A stretch of 9,565 bases of DNA from Deltaproteobacteria bacterium RIFCSPLOWO2_02_FULL_57_26 (GTDB lineage Bacteria > Desulfobacterota > Binatia > UBA9968): assembly GCA_001798455.1 (NCBI GenBank), contig MGSI01000011.1:1-9565 (forward strand), given 5' to 3'. The position numbers and the translations under genes are program-made. The notes beneath the pieces are model-generated. The model saw only the letters and a program-made list of their open reading frames with translations, was not told where the DNA came from and did no database searches. Of the stretch, positions 1 to 5,570 are shown piece after piece (position 1 is the first letter of the stretch; each line of letters starts with the position of its first letter).

Positions 1-149
1 AGTCGGGCATAAAGGTCGTAGACGTCTCCCGTCTTGGTGCCGACGATAATGCTCACGGTCTTCCCCTGATAGAACGGGCTCTGGGCGCTGAGATCGGCGC
101 CGGTCACGAGGGATAAGACAAGGGCCAGAAGTATCCAGATGGTCTTCAT
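1..149 (-). CDS. Bug/TctC-type tripartite tricarboxylate transporter receptor, N-terminal part only
   Basis: This is the first 49 codons of a gene that leaves the window at its left edge. The protein opens with MKTIWILLALVLSLVTGADL, a short basic N-terminus followed by a hydrophobic stretch and a probable signal peptidase site near residues 20-22 (LSAQ), so export to the periplasm is expected. Directly after comes SPFYQGKTVSIIVGTKTGD followed by VYDLYAR. This matches the conserved start of mature Bug/TctC receptors, which bind carboxylates or other small organic acids for tripartite transporters and usually run to about 320-330 residues. The family normally has a glycine-rich patch where this protein has TKTGD, so it may be a divergent member. 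An AGGAGG ribosome binding site lies 5 bases upstream of the ATG. The substrate cannot be told from this fragment, and no transporter membrane genes are visible. Confidence 0.75.
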   Translation of the reverse strand, partial: MKTIWILLALVLSLVTGADLSAQSPFYQGKTVSIIVGTKTGDVYDLYAR

Positions 150-154
150 CGAAT

Positions 155-160
155 CCTCCT
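155..160 (-). promoter_or_regulatory. ribosome binding site of the Bug/TctC-type receptor gene
   Basis: Read on the minus strand this is AGGAGG, a perfect Shine-Dalgarno core, five bases before the ATG at 147-149. It fixes the start of the truncated receptor gene and contrasts with the neighbouring 196-residue gene, which has no such site. Confidence 0.7.
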
Positions 161-207
161 TCAGGCTGACAACTCTTGAGTTAGCAAGAACAGCACCAAG
201 CTCACTG

Positions 208-798
208 TCAGTCCAGTAATCCGTCTTCTATGTGGAGCGGTTTTCCTAAGAGGCGGCTAAGGCGTTCTCCGAGGCTATTTAGTCTCTTAATCCCCCCTCG
301 GTCAATAAGCACGCTATCCCCGCTCGCGAGGATCACGCGCAGGGAAGGCACGGGATACTTTTCATCGGAAGAGCCCGCCACGGCAAAGCCGCTGTAAACC
401 TCGTCGATGCCGAGTCGTAATGCCGTCACTTCGGCGTAGTCCACGCAGAGCCGTAGGCGCCGAAAAATACTGCTCTTGAGCCATCGGACCTGCCGTGCCT
501 TCTGATCCATGACGATGGTTCGCTTTAGGGACAGGAGATAAAAGGCGACGCCGAGAAGAATCAGGTTCATGACGGGAAAGTACCAGAGGGAGCCAGCGGG
601 ACCTTCCAGCCCTCTTTGTCGGATCGCTACCACGATCGGGACTGAAAGGAAGAGCAGGACGCAGGCGATCCCCAGGCAAAGGAAAGCCGGGAATCGCGCT
701 CCCCTCCATGCCAGGCGTAAACTCTCGTCGGTGCTGGTATCGACTCGGAAACCGAGTCTGGTTCCTAGCGCTTCAAACTGAGCTGGGTTGCCCTCCAT
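208..798 (-). CDS. hypothetical protein with two membrane segments and a C-terminal cytosolic domain
   Basis: I do not recognise this 196-residue protein. About 35 polar residues precede a first membrane segment (about 36-59, FPAFLCLGIACVLLFLSVPI onward). A glycine-containing turn and a second membrane segment (about 71-91, LWYFPVMNLILLGVAFYLLS) follow. The hairpin would place the long C-terminus (92-196) on the same side as the N-terminus, and the positive-inside rule favours the cytoplasm (KR, RRLR, R and K after segment 2). The C-terminal part (RTIVMDQKARQVRW, then short beta-like strands, then a terminal helix near 170-185) resembles small bacterial PH-like or YdbT/DUF-type membrane proteins, but this is only a fold impression. 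No catalytic motif is visible. It is read in the same direction as cofH, 92 bases after it, and has its own promoter and no ribosome binding site. The composition and the clean start and stop support a real gene; the function is unknown. Confidence 0.7.
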   Translation of the reverse strand: MEGNPAQFEALGTRLGFRVDTSTDESLRLAWRGARFPAFLCLGIACVLLFLSVPIVVAIRQRGLEGPAGSLWYFPVMNLILLGVAFYLLSLKRTIVMDQKARQVRWLKSSIFRRLRLCVDYAEVTALRLGIDEVYSGFAVAGSSDEKYPVPSLRVILASGDSVLIDRGGIKRLNSLGERLSRLLGKPLHIEDGLLD

Positions 799-804
799 AA
801 TATA

Positions 805-833
805 AATATAGCGAGGCAGCAGAAGGCGGTCAG
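805..833 (-). promoter_or_regulatory. putative promoter of the 196-residue membrane protein, leaderless layout
   Basis: On the minus strand a CTGACC -35 box (828-833; 4 of 6 consensus bases) is separated by exactly 17 bases from a TATATT -10 box (805-810; 5 of 6). Only six bases lie between the -10 box and the ATG at 796-798, so initiation would fall at or next to the start codon. No purine-rich ribosome binding site precedes the ATG (the bases are CTATATTTATATT). The boxes are seen directly; activity and leaderless initiation are inferred. Confidence 0.45.
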
Positions 834-890
834 CGGGATGCAGATCGAGGAAATGAGTGCCTGCTGCCGACTGCTCTCCGCCTACTGAGT

Positions 891-2186
891 TCAGGCCTGC
901 GTGCGCTTCTGGGCGCGGTAAAATTCCTTAAAGCGATACTCTTTGAGCTGGGTAAGCTTGCGGTAAGAGCCGAAAACTTCTTCCGGGTTGTCGACCTGAT
1001 CCAATAGATCCACCGGACCGTCCTCGGTTTCGAAGACTCTGATCTTCTTATAGGTCGTCGAACGTTCCCCCGGGATGCGCCCCATTTCTCGGATCAGGCT
1101 GCGAAATCGGGACGGCTTCATCAGTTGACCGTATCCCGACCCGGCCGCTGTCGAGATGCTTTCGTTGATGAGCGTCCCGCCAAAATCGTTGGCGCCGGCC
1201 ATGAGGCCGATCTGGGAAAATTTGGGGCCCTCCTTGACCCAGGAGACTTGCAGGTTGGGGATCCAGTTGTTGAGCATAATCCGGGAAACCGCGTACATCT
1301 TCATGACCTCGGCACCGGTCGCGCCGGCGCGCAGTCCGCCGAGCTTTTTCCGATAGTACATGGGCGCTTCTTCGTACACGAAGCTCAGCGGCACGAACTC
1401 GGTGATGCCTCCCGTGCGCTTCTGGATGTCCCTCAGGATATCGAGATGCAGCGCCTTGTGATAGGAGCTTTCCAGATGGCCGTACATGATGGTGGAGGTG
1501 GTCGGAATCCCCACCTCATGAGCCGTTTCAATCAGTTCCACCCATCGGGCGGTAGGAATCCGCCCCGGGGATATCTGGTTGCGCACTTCATCCACCAGGA
1601 TTTCCGCCGACGTCCCTGGGAGGCTGCCCACTCCCGCATCTTTGAGCGCTACGAGGTAGTCCCGGACGGTGACACCGGTAAGGGTCGAGCCGTAGAGCAC
1701 CTCCTCGGGCGAGAAACCGTGGATGTGGAGATCGGGCAGCGCGTTTTTGATCGCTTTGCAGAGCTTCACGTAATGCCAGCCGTCCATCCCCGGGGCGAGA
1801 CCTGCCTGGACGCACACCTCGGTAGCTCCGAGCTGCCGGGCCTCCTCGGCGCGGCGGATGATTTCTTCCAGGGGAAGGAAGTAACCCTCTTCTGCCAGAT
1901 GCCCGCGACTGAACGCGCAGAAGCCGCAGGATTTGACGCACACGTTGGTAAAATTGATGTTGCGGTTGACCACGTAGGTCACGACATCTCCCGCCGTCTT
2001 CTGGCGCAGGGTGTTGGCCACCGCGCATAGGATGGGGAGATCGGCACCGGAGGCATCGAAGAGTTGAGCGCCCTCCTCCGTGGTGATGTCGTGACCGGCG
2101 AGCGCCCGGTCAAGGATCCGTCCCAGGGAAGGCGTCACTCCGGATAAAAGGCTATCAAGGGCGAGCTGCAGGTGGGGAAATTTCAT
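891..2186 (-). CDS. cofH: 5-amino-6-(D-ribitylamino)uracil--L-tyrosine 4-hydroxyphenyl transferase (F420 biosynthesis)
   Basis: A 431-residue radical-SAM enzyme. CofH joins a tyrosine-derived 4-hydroxybenzyl radical to 5-amino-6-ribitylaminouracil; CofG then closes the product to the deazaflavin Fo, the chromophore of coenzyme F420. The [4Fe-4S] cluster motif CX3CX2C lies at C83, C87 and C90 inside NINFTNVCVKSCGFCAFSR. Further family signatures are EVCVQAGLAPGMDGWHY, HIHGFSPEEV, SLPGTSAEIL, TTSTIMYGH, TEFVPLSFVYEEAPM and, near residue 335, ANDFGGTLINESISTAAG, which is typical of CofH and separates it from the related menaquinone enzymes MqnC and MqnE. The length fits CofH. The start follows a weak purine-poor leader. 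def ends 65 bases upstream, so the two are probably co-transcribed. No cofG or other F420 gene is in view, so the partner must be encoded elsewhere. MqnC/MqnE are the alternatives, judged less likely. Confidence 0.88.
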   Translation of the reverse strand: MKFPHLQLALDSLLSGVTPSLGRILDRALAGHDITTEEGAQLFDASGADLPILCAVANTLRQKTAGDVVTYVVNRNINFTNVCVKSCGFCAFSRGHLAEEGYFLPLEEIIRRAEEARQLGATEVCVQAGLAPGMDGWHYVKLCKAIKNALPDLHIHGFSPEEVLYGSTLTGVTVRDYLVALKDAGVGSLPGTSAEILVDEVRNQISPGRIPTARWVELIETAHEVGIPTTSTIMYGHLESSYHKALHLDILRDIQKRTGGITEFVPLSFVYEEAPMYYRKKLGGLRAGATGAEVMKMYAVSRIMLNNWIPNLQVSWVKEGPKFSQIGLMAGANDFGGTLINESISTAAGSGYGQLMKPSRFRSLIREMGRIPGERSTTYKKIRVFETEDGPVDLLDQVDNPEEVFGSYRKLTQLKEYRFKEFYRAQKRTQA

Positions 2187-2251
2187 AGCGCGACTTTATC
2201 CGTTCTCATTACCAAAAACAATCGAGGCACTGACGGAGGCTACCGGTAGCC

Positions 2252-2785
2252 CTATCGGTCTGCCCAGTAGCGCACGAATTCCTGGAGAAACGAAAGCGTG
2301 GAGAGATCGCGCATGCGGTCGAGGAAAACCTTCCCGTGCAGATGATCCCATTCGTGCTGGATGACCCGAGCATGAAAATCGGCGGCCACGAAATTCAAAT
2401 CCTTGCCGTGACGATCCCACGCCTCCACCCTGATGGATGTGTAGCGCGGGACTTTGCCTCTCAAATCGGGAATGCTGAGGCACCCCTCCCAATCCTCCTC
2501 GACCTCTTCGCTGAGCGGAGTGATTTTCGGGTTGATCAATACGGAGAGGGGAACTCGGGGCTTTCGCGGGTAGCGCGGGTTATCCTCTACCTCCAGGACT
2601 GCGATTTGTTTGGATTCGTGGATCTGGACCGCAGCCAAGCCTACGCCGTCGTATTCTTTCATGGTTTCGATCATGTCCTCGATCAGCTTTTGCACGGCCG
2701 CCGAAACGACTTGATCCCGCGACAGGTCTTCAGCCGCTCGGCGCAGAACCGGATTTCCAATTCTGGCGACTTGGAGAATCGACAT
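2252..2785 (-). CDS. def: peptide deformylase
   Basis: A 177-residue cytosolic metallohydrolase that removes the formyl group from the initiator methionine of nascent proteins. All three family motifs are intact: GVGLAAVQ at 47-54, EGCLS at 100-104 (C102 is a metal ligand) and QHEWDH at 143-148 (H144 and H148 are metal ligands, E145 the catalytic base). The N-terminal ILQVARIGNPVLRRAA and C-terminal HLHGKVFLDRM also fit. The length is normal, and the sequence ends soon after the last motif with a helical tail (to residue 177). The ATG is preceded by a modest purine run (AAGAAAGC). The gene is not beside fmt, its most common partner, but heads a minus-strand unit with cofH and is divergent from the Rrf2/suf operon. 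A second ATG 16 bases upstream is out of frame. Confidence 0.95.
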   Translation of the reverse strand: MSILQVARIGNPVLRRAAEDLSRDQVVSAAVQKLIEDMIETMKEYDGVGLAAVQIHESKQIAVLEVEDNPRYPRKPRVPLSVLINPKITPLSEEVEEDWEGCLSIPDLRGKVPRYTSIRVEAWDRHGKDLNFVAADFHARVIQHEWDHLHGKVFLDRMRDLSTLSFLQEFVRYWADR

Positions 2786-2858
2786 GAAGCTTTCTTACCA
2801 TAGCTCAGGAGCGAGAAAAAGAGACGGCTCGTCAGGGTCGCCACAAGTGCGCGGCGTC

Positions 2859-2888
2859 TTGACTATATAGACCTAAAAGGTCTATATT
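2859..2888 (+). promoter_or_regulatory. promoter of the Rrf2 regulator / suf operon
   Basis: TTGACT (2859-2864; 5 of 6 -35 consensus bases) and TATATT (2883-2888; 5 of 6 -10 bases) are 18 bases apart. Transcription would start near 2895, leaving a leader of about 50 bases to the preferred ATG at 2946. The whole spacer is occupied by the inverted repeat at 2865-2887. No other convincing promoter precedes the suf genes, so this one probably drives the operon through sufU and beyond. Confidence 0.65.
2865..2887. promoter_or_regulatory. operator: perfect 10-bp inverted repeat, probable Rrf2 binding site
   Basis: Arms ATATAGACCT (2865-2874) and AGGTCTATAT (2878-2887) are perfect reverse complements separated by AAA. 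The site begins right after the -35 box and covers most of the -10 box, so a bound dimer would block RNA polymerase. Rrf2 regulators such as IscR and NsrR bind AT-flanked palindromes of about this size at their own promoters. The repeat is seen directly; the assignment to the adjacent regulator is inferred. Confidence 0.65.
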
Positions 2889-2929
2889 TTATAGGGTACG
2901 TCCGGTATGAAAGACGCAAGAAGAGGGAC

Positions 2930-2935
2930 GGAGAG
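2930..2935 (+). promoter_or_regulatory. ribosome binding site deciding the Rrf2 start
   Basis: GGAGAG lies 10 bases before the ATG at 2946. The upstream in-frame ATG at 2907 has only a weak AGGG-like run and would leave a leader of about 12 bases from the predicted transcription start, so the downstream start is preferred. Confidence 0.5.
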
Positions 2936-2945
2936 AAGCTCCTTG

Positions 2946-3386
2946 ATGAACGTAGGAAGGCGCGTGGATTACGCGGTCCGTGCGCTTTCGTATCTGGCCG
3001 GTCAGCCGCCGGGAAAGATTGTCAGTCGGGCGACTATTGAAGAAAACCAAGATATACCGCCTTACTATCTTTCCAAAATCATGAAGGACCTCGTCGCTGG
3101 CGGGCTGGTCCGTTCCCATGTCGGCTCCAAGGGGGGATTCAGTCTGGCGCGAACCCCAGACAAGATCACGATCAAAGAGGTTTACGAAGCCGTTGAAAGA
3201 CCGCTGGTTCTGATGGAATGCTTGGAGAGGGGCGCAGGCTTTTGCTCCTATTGTTCGGTGTGCACCCAGATCTCGATCTGGGAAAAGGCTCAGACCCTTT
3301 TGGCCAAATACCTGGCCGCGATTTCCATCGGTGACATCGCTGACCGGCACGGTTTGCGCGGCCGCCTGGTGAGCGTCGGCGGCTGA
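2946..3386 (+). CDS. Rrf2-family transcriptional regulator with cysteine cluster (probable suf repressor)
   Basis: A winged-helix DNA-binding protein of the Rrf2 family (IscR/NsrR relatives), which sense Fe-S status or related redox signals through a cysteine-ligated cluster. From the chosen start the protein is 146 residues, opening MNVGRRVDYAVRALSYLA, the usual first helix. The recognition region (ENQDIPPYYLSKIMKDLVAGGLV) and wing (SKGGFSLAR) follow. An in-frame ATG at 2907 would add 13 residues (MKDARRGTERSSL) that the family normally lacks. Four cysteines sit where the cluster loop lies, spaced CX7CX2CX2C (105, 113, 116 and 119 in the 159-residue numbering). IscR and NsrR use wider CX5C-type spacing, so the ligand set here is not standard. 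Its place ahead of sufC and the palindrome in its own promoter indicate autoregulated control of iron-sulfur assembly. Which ligand it senses is not shown. Confidence 0.88.
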   Translation: MNVGRRVDYAVRALSYLAGQPPGKIVSRATIEENQDIPPYYLSKIMKDLVAGGLVRSHVGSKGGFSLARTPDKITIKEVYEAVERPLVLMECLERGAGFCSYCSVCTQISIWEKAQTLLAKYLAAISIGDIADRHGLRGRLVSVGG

Positions 3387-3387
3387 T

Positions 3388-3409
3388 CTTGCGGCAGGAG
3401 CGCCGCAAG
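3388..3409 (+). other. stem-loop between the regulator gene and sufC
   Basis: CTTGCGGC (3388-3395) and GCCGCAAG (3402-3409) form a perfect 8-bp stem closed by a six-base loop (AGGAGC), starting one base after the regulator's stop codon. No T-run follows, so it is not a standard terminator. It could stabilise or cut the transcript so that regulator and suf genes are expressed at different levels, or cause partial termination. The structure is seen; the role is inferred. Confidence 0.45.
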
Positions 3410-3438
3410 CATACTAATATCGGTGAAGGGGATTCATC

Positions 3439-4209
3439 ATGCTGGAAATTAGGAATTTACATACCAGTGTTAGTGGCCGGGAAATCCTTCGGGGGATCGA
3501 CCTGAACGTCCGCGCGGGCGAGATCCACGCCATCATGGGTCCGAACGGGTCGGGCAAGAGTACCTTGGCGCATGTGCTCTCCGGGCGGGAAAGCTATGAA
3601 GTGACGGCGGGAGAAGTGATCTACGAGGGAAAAAATCTGTTGCAGATGACGCCGGAAGAGCGGGCCCGCGACGGGATCTTCCTGGCTTTCCAGTATCCTG
3701 TCGAGATCCCTGGCCTAAGCACGACTTACTTCCTGAAGGCGGCGCTGAACGCCATCCGCAAACACCGTGGCCTTGAGGAACTGGACGCGATGGACTTCCT
3801 CGTCCTGGTCAAGGAGAAAATGAAGGTGGTCGAGATGGAGCAGGAGCTCTTGAACCGGTCGATCAATGAGGGATTCTCCGGGGGAGAGAAGAAGCGGAAC
3901 GAGATCTTTCAAATGGCGGTCCTGGACCCGAAGCTTGCGATCCTGGACGAGACCGACTCGGGCCTGGACATCGACGCGTTGAGGATCGTCGCGAATGGGG
4001 TCAATACGCTGCAGAGCGCGGCACGCGCGATGATCGTCATTACCCACTATCAGCGGCTGCTTAATTACATCGTGCCGGACCACGTGCACGTCCTCTACGA
4101 GGGGCGCATCGTCAAGTCGGGAGCCAAGGAGTTGGCCGAGGAGCTGGAGGCGAAGGGTTACGATTGGATCAAAGAAGAGGTCGAAGCGGCCCGGGGAGCG
4201 GGCGCCTAA
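3439..4209 (+). CDS. sufC: Fe-S cluster assembly ATPase SufC
   Basis: A 256-residue soluble ABC-type ATPase. It drives conformational change in the SufBCD scaffold complex during iron-sulfur cluster assembly and has no membrane partner. Motifs in order are Walker A GPNGSGKST (34-42), Q-loop Q85 in FLAFQYPVEIPG, the signature FSGGEKKR (146-153), Walker B AILDE (167-171) followed by TDSGLD, and the switch histidine H203 in ITHYQRLL. FSGGEKKRNEI and ETDSGLDIDALR are hallmark SufC sequences. The length is normal for the family (about 250). AAGGGG lies about 8 bases before the ATG. It follows the regulator by 52 bases and precedes sufD by 17. In most SUF operons sufB would sit immediately upstream; here it does not. 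Confidence 0.97.
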   Translation: MLEIRNLHTSVSGREILRGIDLNVRAGEIHAIMGPNGSGKSTLAHVLSGRESYEVTAGEVIYEGKNLLQMTPEERARDGIFLAFQYPVEIPGLSTTYFLKAALNAIRKHRGLEELDAMDFLVLVKEKMKVVEMEQELLNRSINEGFSGGEKKRNEIFQMAVLDPKLAILDETDSGLDIDALRIVANGVNTLQSAARAMIVITHYQRLLNYIVPDHVHVLYEGRIVKSGAKELAEELEAKGYDWIKEEVEAARGAGA

Positions 4210-4215
4210 GGAGGT
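4208..4215 (+). promoter_or_regulatory. strong ribosome binding site of sufD
   Basis: AAGGAGGT overlaps the last two bases of the sufC stop codon and stands 11 bases before the sufD ATG. It is the best Shine-Dalgarno match in the operon, though the spacing is slightly long. Confidence 0.65.
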
Positions 4216-4226
4216 AACGCGCGAAG

Positions 4227-5570
4227 ATGTCCCAGGCATTGGCGGAGCAGGATCAATATCTTTCGGACTTTGAGCGATTCGAGGAGCGAGGGGCAGCACC
4301 AGCGTGGGTCCAGTCGATCCGCCGAGAGGCGATCTCGCGCTTTGCCGCTCTCGGATTCCCGAGTACAAAGGATGAGGAGTGGAAGTATACCAATGTCGCC
4401 CCGATCCTCAGGATTCCCTTCAAGCCCGCCGCGGCTGAGAGCAACGGGCTAACCACGGTCGAAGCGCTCGAGCGGACGATATCGATCAGCCTGCCGCCCG
4501 AGCGCCTTGTTTTCATTGACGGCCGTTATTCAAAGGAGCTTTCCTCCCGACGGCGCCTCCCGGAGCGGGTTAGGGTTTCGAGCCTCGCTGCGGCGCTCGC
4601 CAACGACCTGGAAGCTCTCCAGCCCCACCTTGCGCGCTACGCCGATTTTAAGACTCACGCTTTCGTTGCCCTCAACACAGCCTTCCTGGAGGATGGAGCA
4701 TTTGTTTACATACCGCGCGGTGCGATCATTGAAGAGCCGATTTTTATGCTCTTTATCTCGCTGGGTGGCGGGAAGGCGGAGGTGTCCTACCCCCGCAATC
4801 TGATCGTGGCGGACCGCGACAGCCAGGTCACCTTGGTGGAAGCCTATGTGGGGCTAGAGAACGGCGTCTATTTCACGAACGGCGTTACCGAGATCGTCGC
4901 CGGAGAAAACGCCTTCGTTGACCACTACAAGCTCGTGCGAGAGGGCGAGGCTGGCTTTCACGTTGCGACCCAGCAGGCTCACCTGGAGCGCAACAGCAAC
5001 TTTAGGTCCCACTTGATCACCTTGGGAGGCTCACTGGTGCGCAACGATGTCAATGCGGTGCTCGCGGGGGAGGGCGTGGAGTGCACGCTCAACGGTCTTT
5101 TTCTCGCGGCCGCCCAGCAACACGTGGACAGCCACACGCGGATCGACCATGTAAAGCCGCATGGCATGAGTCGAGAGCTTTACAAAGGTATTCTGGACGG
5201 AAAGGCGAGGGGGGTGTTCAGCGGCAAGATCTATGTGCACAAGTCGGCTCCGAAAACCGACGCGAAGCAGACCAACAAGAACCTCCTTCTTTCCAAAGAC
5301 GCCTCGATCGATACCAAGCCGCAACTGGAAATTTACAACAACGATGTCAAGTGCACTCACGGCTCAACCATCGGGCAGCTCAGTCAGGATGCGCTCTTTT
5401 ATCTGCGCGCGCGGGGGATCGGATTGGAAGAGGCGCGCGGCCTTTTGACCTATGCGTTTGCCAGCGAGATCATTCGCGGGATCAAGGTGGCCTCCATCCG
5501 GGAGCAGCTGGACCAACTGGTCATCACGAGGCTAGGGGACAAATTCAGGGGAAAAGAAAGGTTGTTATGA
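4227..5570 (+). CDS. sufD: Fe-S cluster assembly scaffold protein SufD
   Basis: A 447-residue beta-helix protein of the SufB/SufD family that pairs with SufB and SufC to build and transfer iron-sulfur clusters. The N-terminal helical part (about 1-60) ends in STKDEEWKYTNVAPIL, the usual SufD-type N-terminal signature. The central beta-helix includes VYIPRGAIIEEPI (about 160-172). The C-terminal SufBD core contains GVFSGKIYVHKSAPKTDAKQ, then LLLSKDASIDTKPQLEIYNN, then DVKCTHGSTIGQL at 373-385. H378 corresponds to the histidine required in E. coli SufD (H360). It is called SufD rather than SufB from the short length, the N-terminal motif and the absence of SufB's extra N-terminal region. Its stop overlaps the sufS start (ATGA). 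With no sufB beside it, it must work with a distant SufB or form an unusual complex with SufC. Confidence 0.92.
   Translation: MSQALAEQDQYLSDFERFEERGAAPAWVQSIRREAISRFAALGFPSTKDEEWKYTNVAPILRIPFKPAAAESNGLTTVEALERTISISLPPERLVFIDGRYSKELSSRRRLPERVRVSSLAAALANDLEALQPHLARYADFKTHAFVALNTAFLEDGAFVYIPRGAIIEEPIFMLFISLGGGKAEVSYPRNLIVADRDSQVTLVEAYVGLENGVYFTNGVTEIVAGENAFVDHYKLVREGEAGFHVATQQAHLERNSNFRSHLITLGGSLVRNDVNAVLAGEGVECTLNGLFLAAAQQHVDSHTRIDHVKPHGMSRELYKGILDGKARGVFSGKIYVHKSAPKTDAKQTNKNLLLSKDASIDTKPQLEIYNNDVKCTHGSTIGQLSQDALFYLRARGIGLEEARGLLTYAFASEIIRGIKVASIREQLDQLVITRLGDKFRGKERLL

Noticed and set aside
171..182. Near-palindrome AACTC-TT-GAGTT upstream of the receptor gene
   Set aside because: The arms are only 5 bp and there are no recognisable promoter boxes around it, so it is not supported as an operator.
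815..868. 8-bp inverted repeat GGCAGCAG/CTGCTGCC with a 38-base loop downstream of cofH
   Set aside because: The loop is too long for a standard terminator and no T-run follows on the minus strand. It could be chance.
1125..2030. 301-codon open frame on the plus strand
   Set aside because: It lies entirely antisense to cofH, whose motifs are intact, and its translation is rich in H, R, G and D with no recognisable domain. It is a GC-driven shadow.
3389..3417. Possible internal promoter before sufC (TTGCGG, 17 bases, TACTAA)
   Set aside because: Only about three consensus bases match in each box and the -35 falls inside the stem-loop, so it is too weak to call.
5081..5566. N-terminal extension of the sufS frame
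   Set aside because: This stretch is sufD read in another frame. The SufS homology starts after the ATG at 5567, and the ATGA overlap is a normal coupled start.
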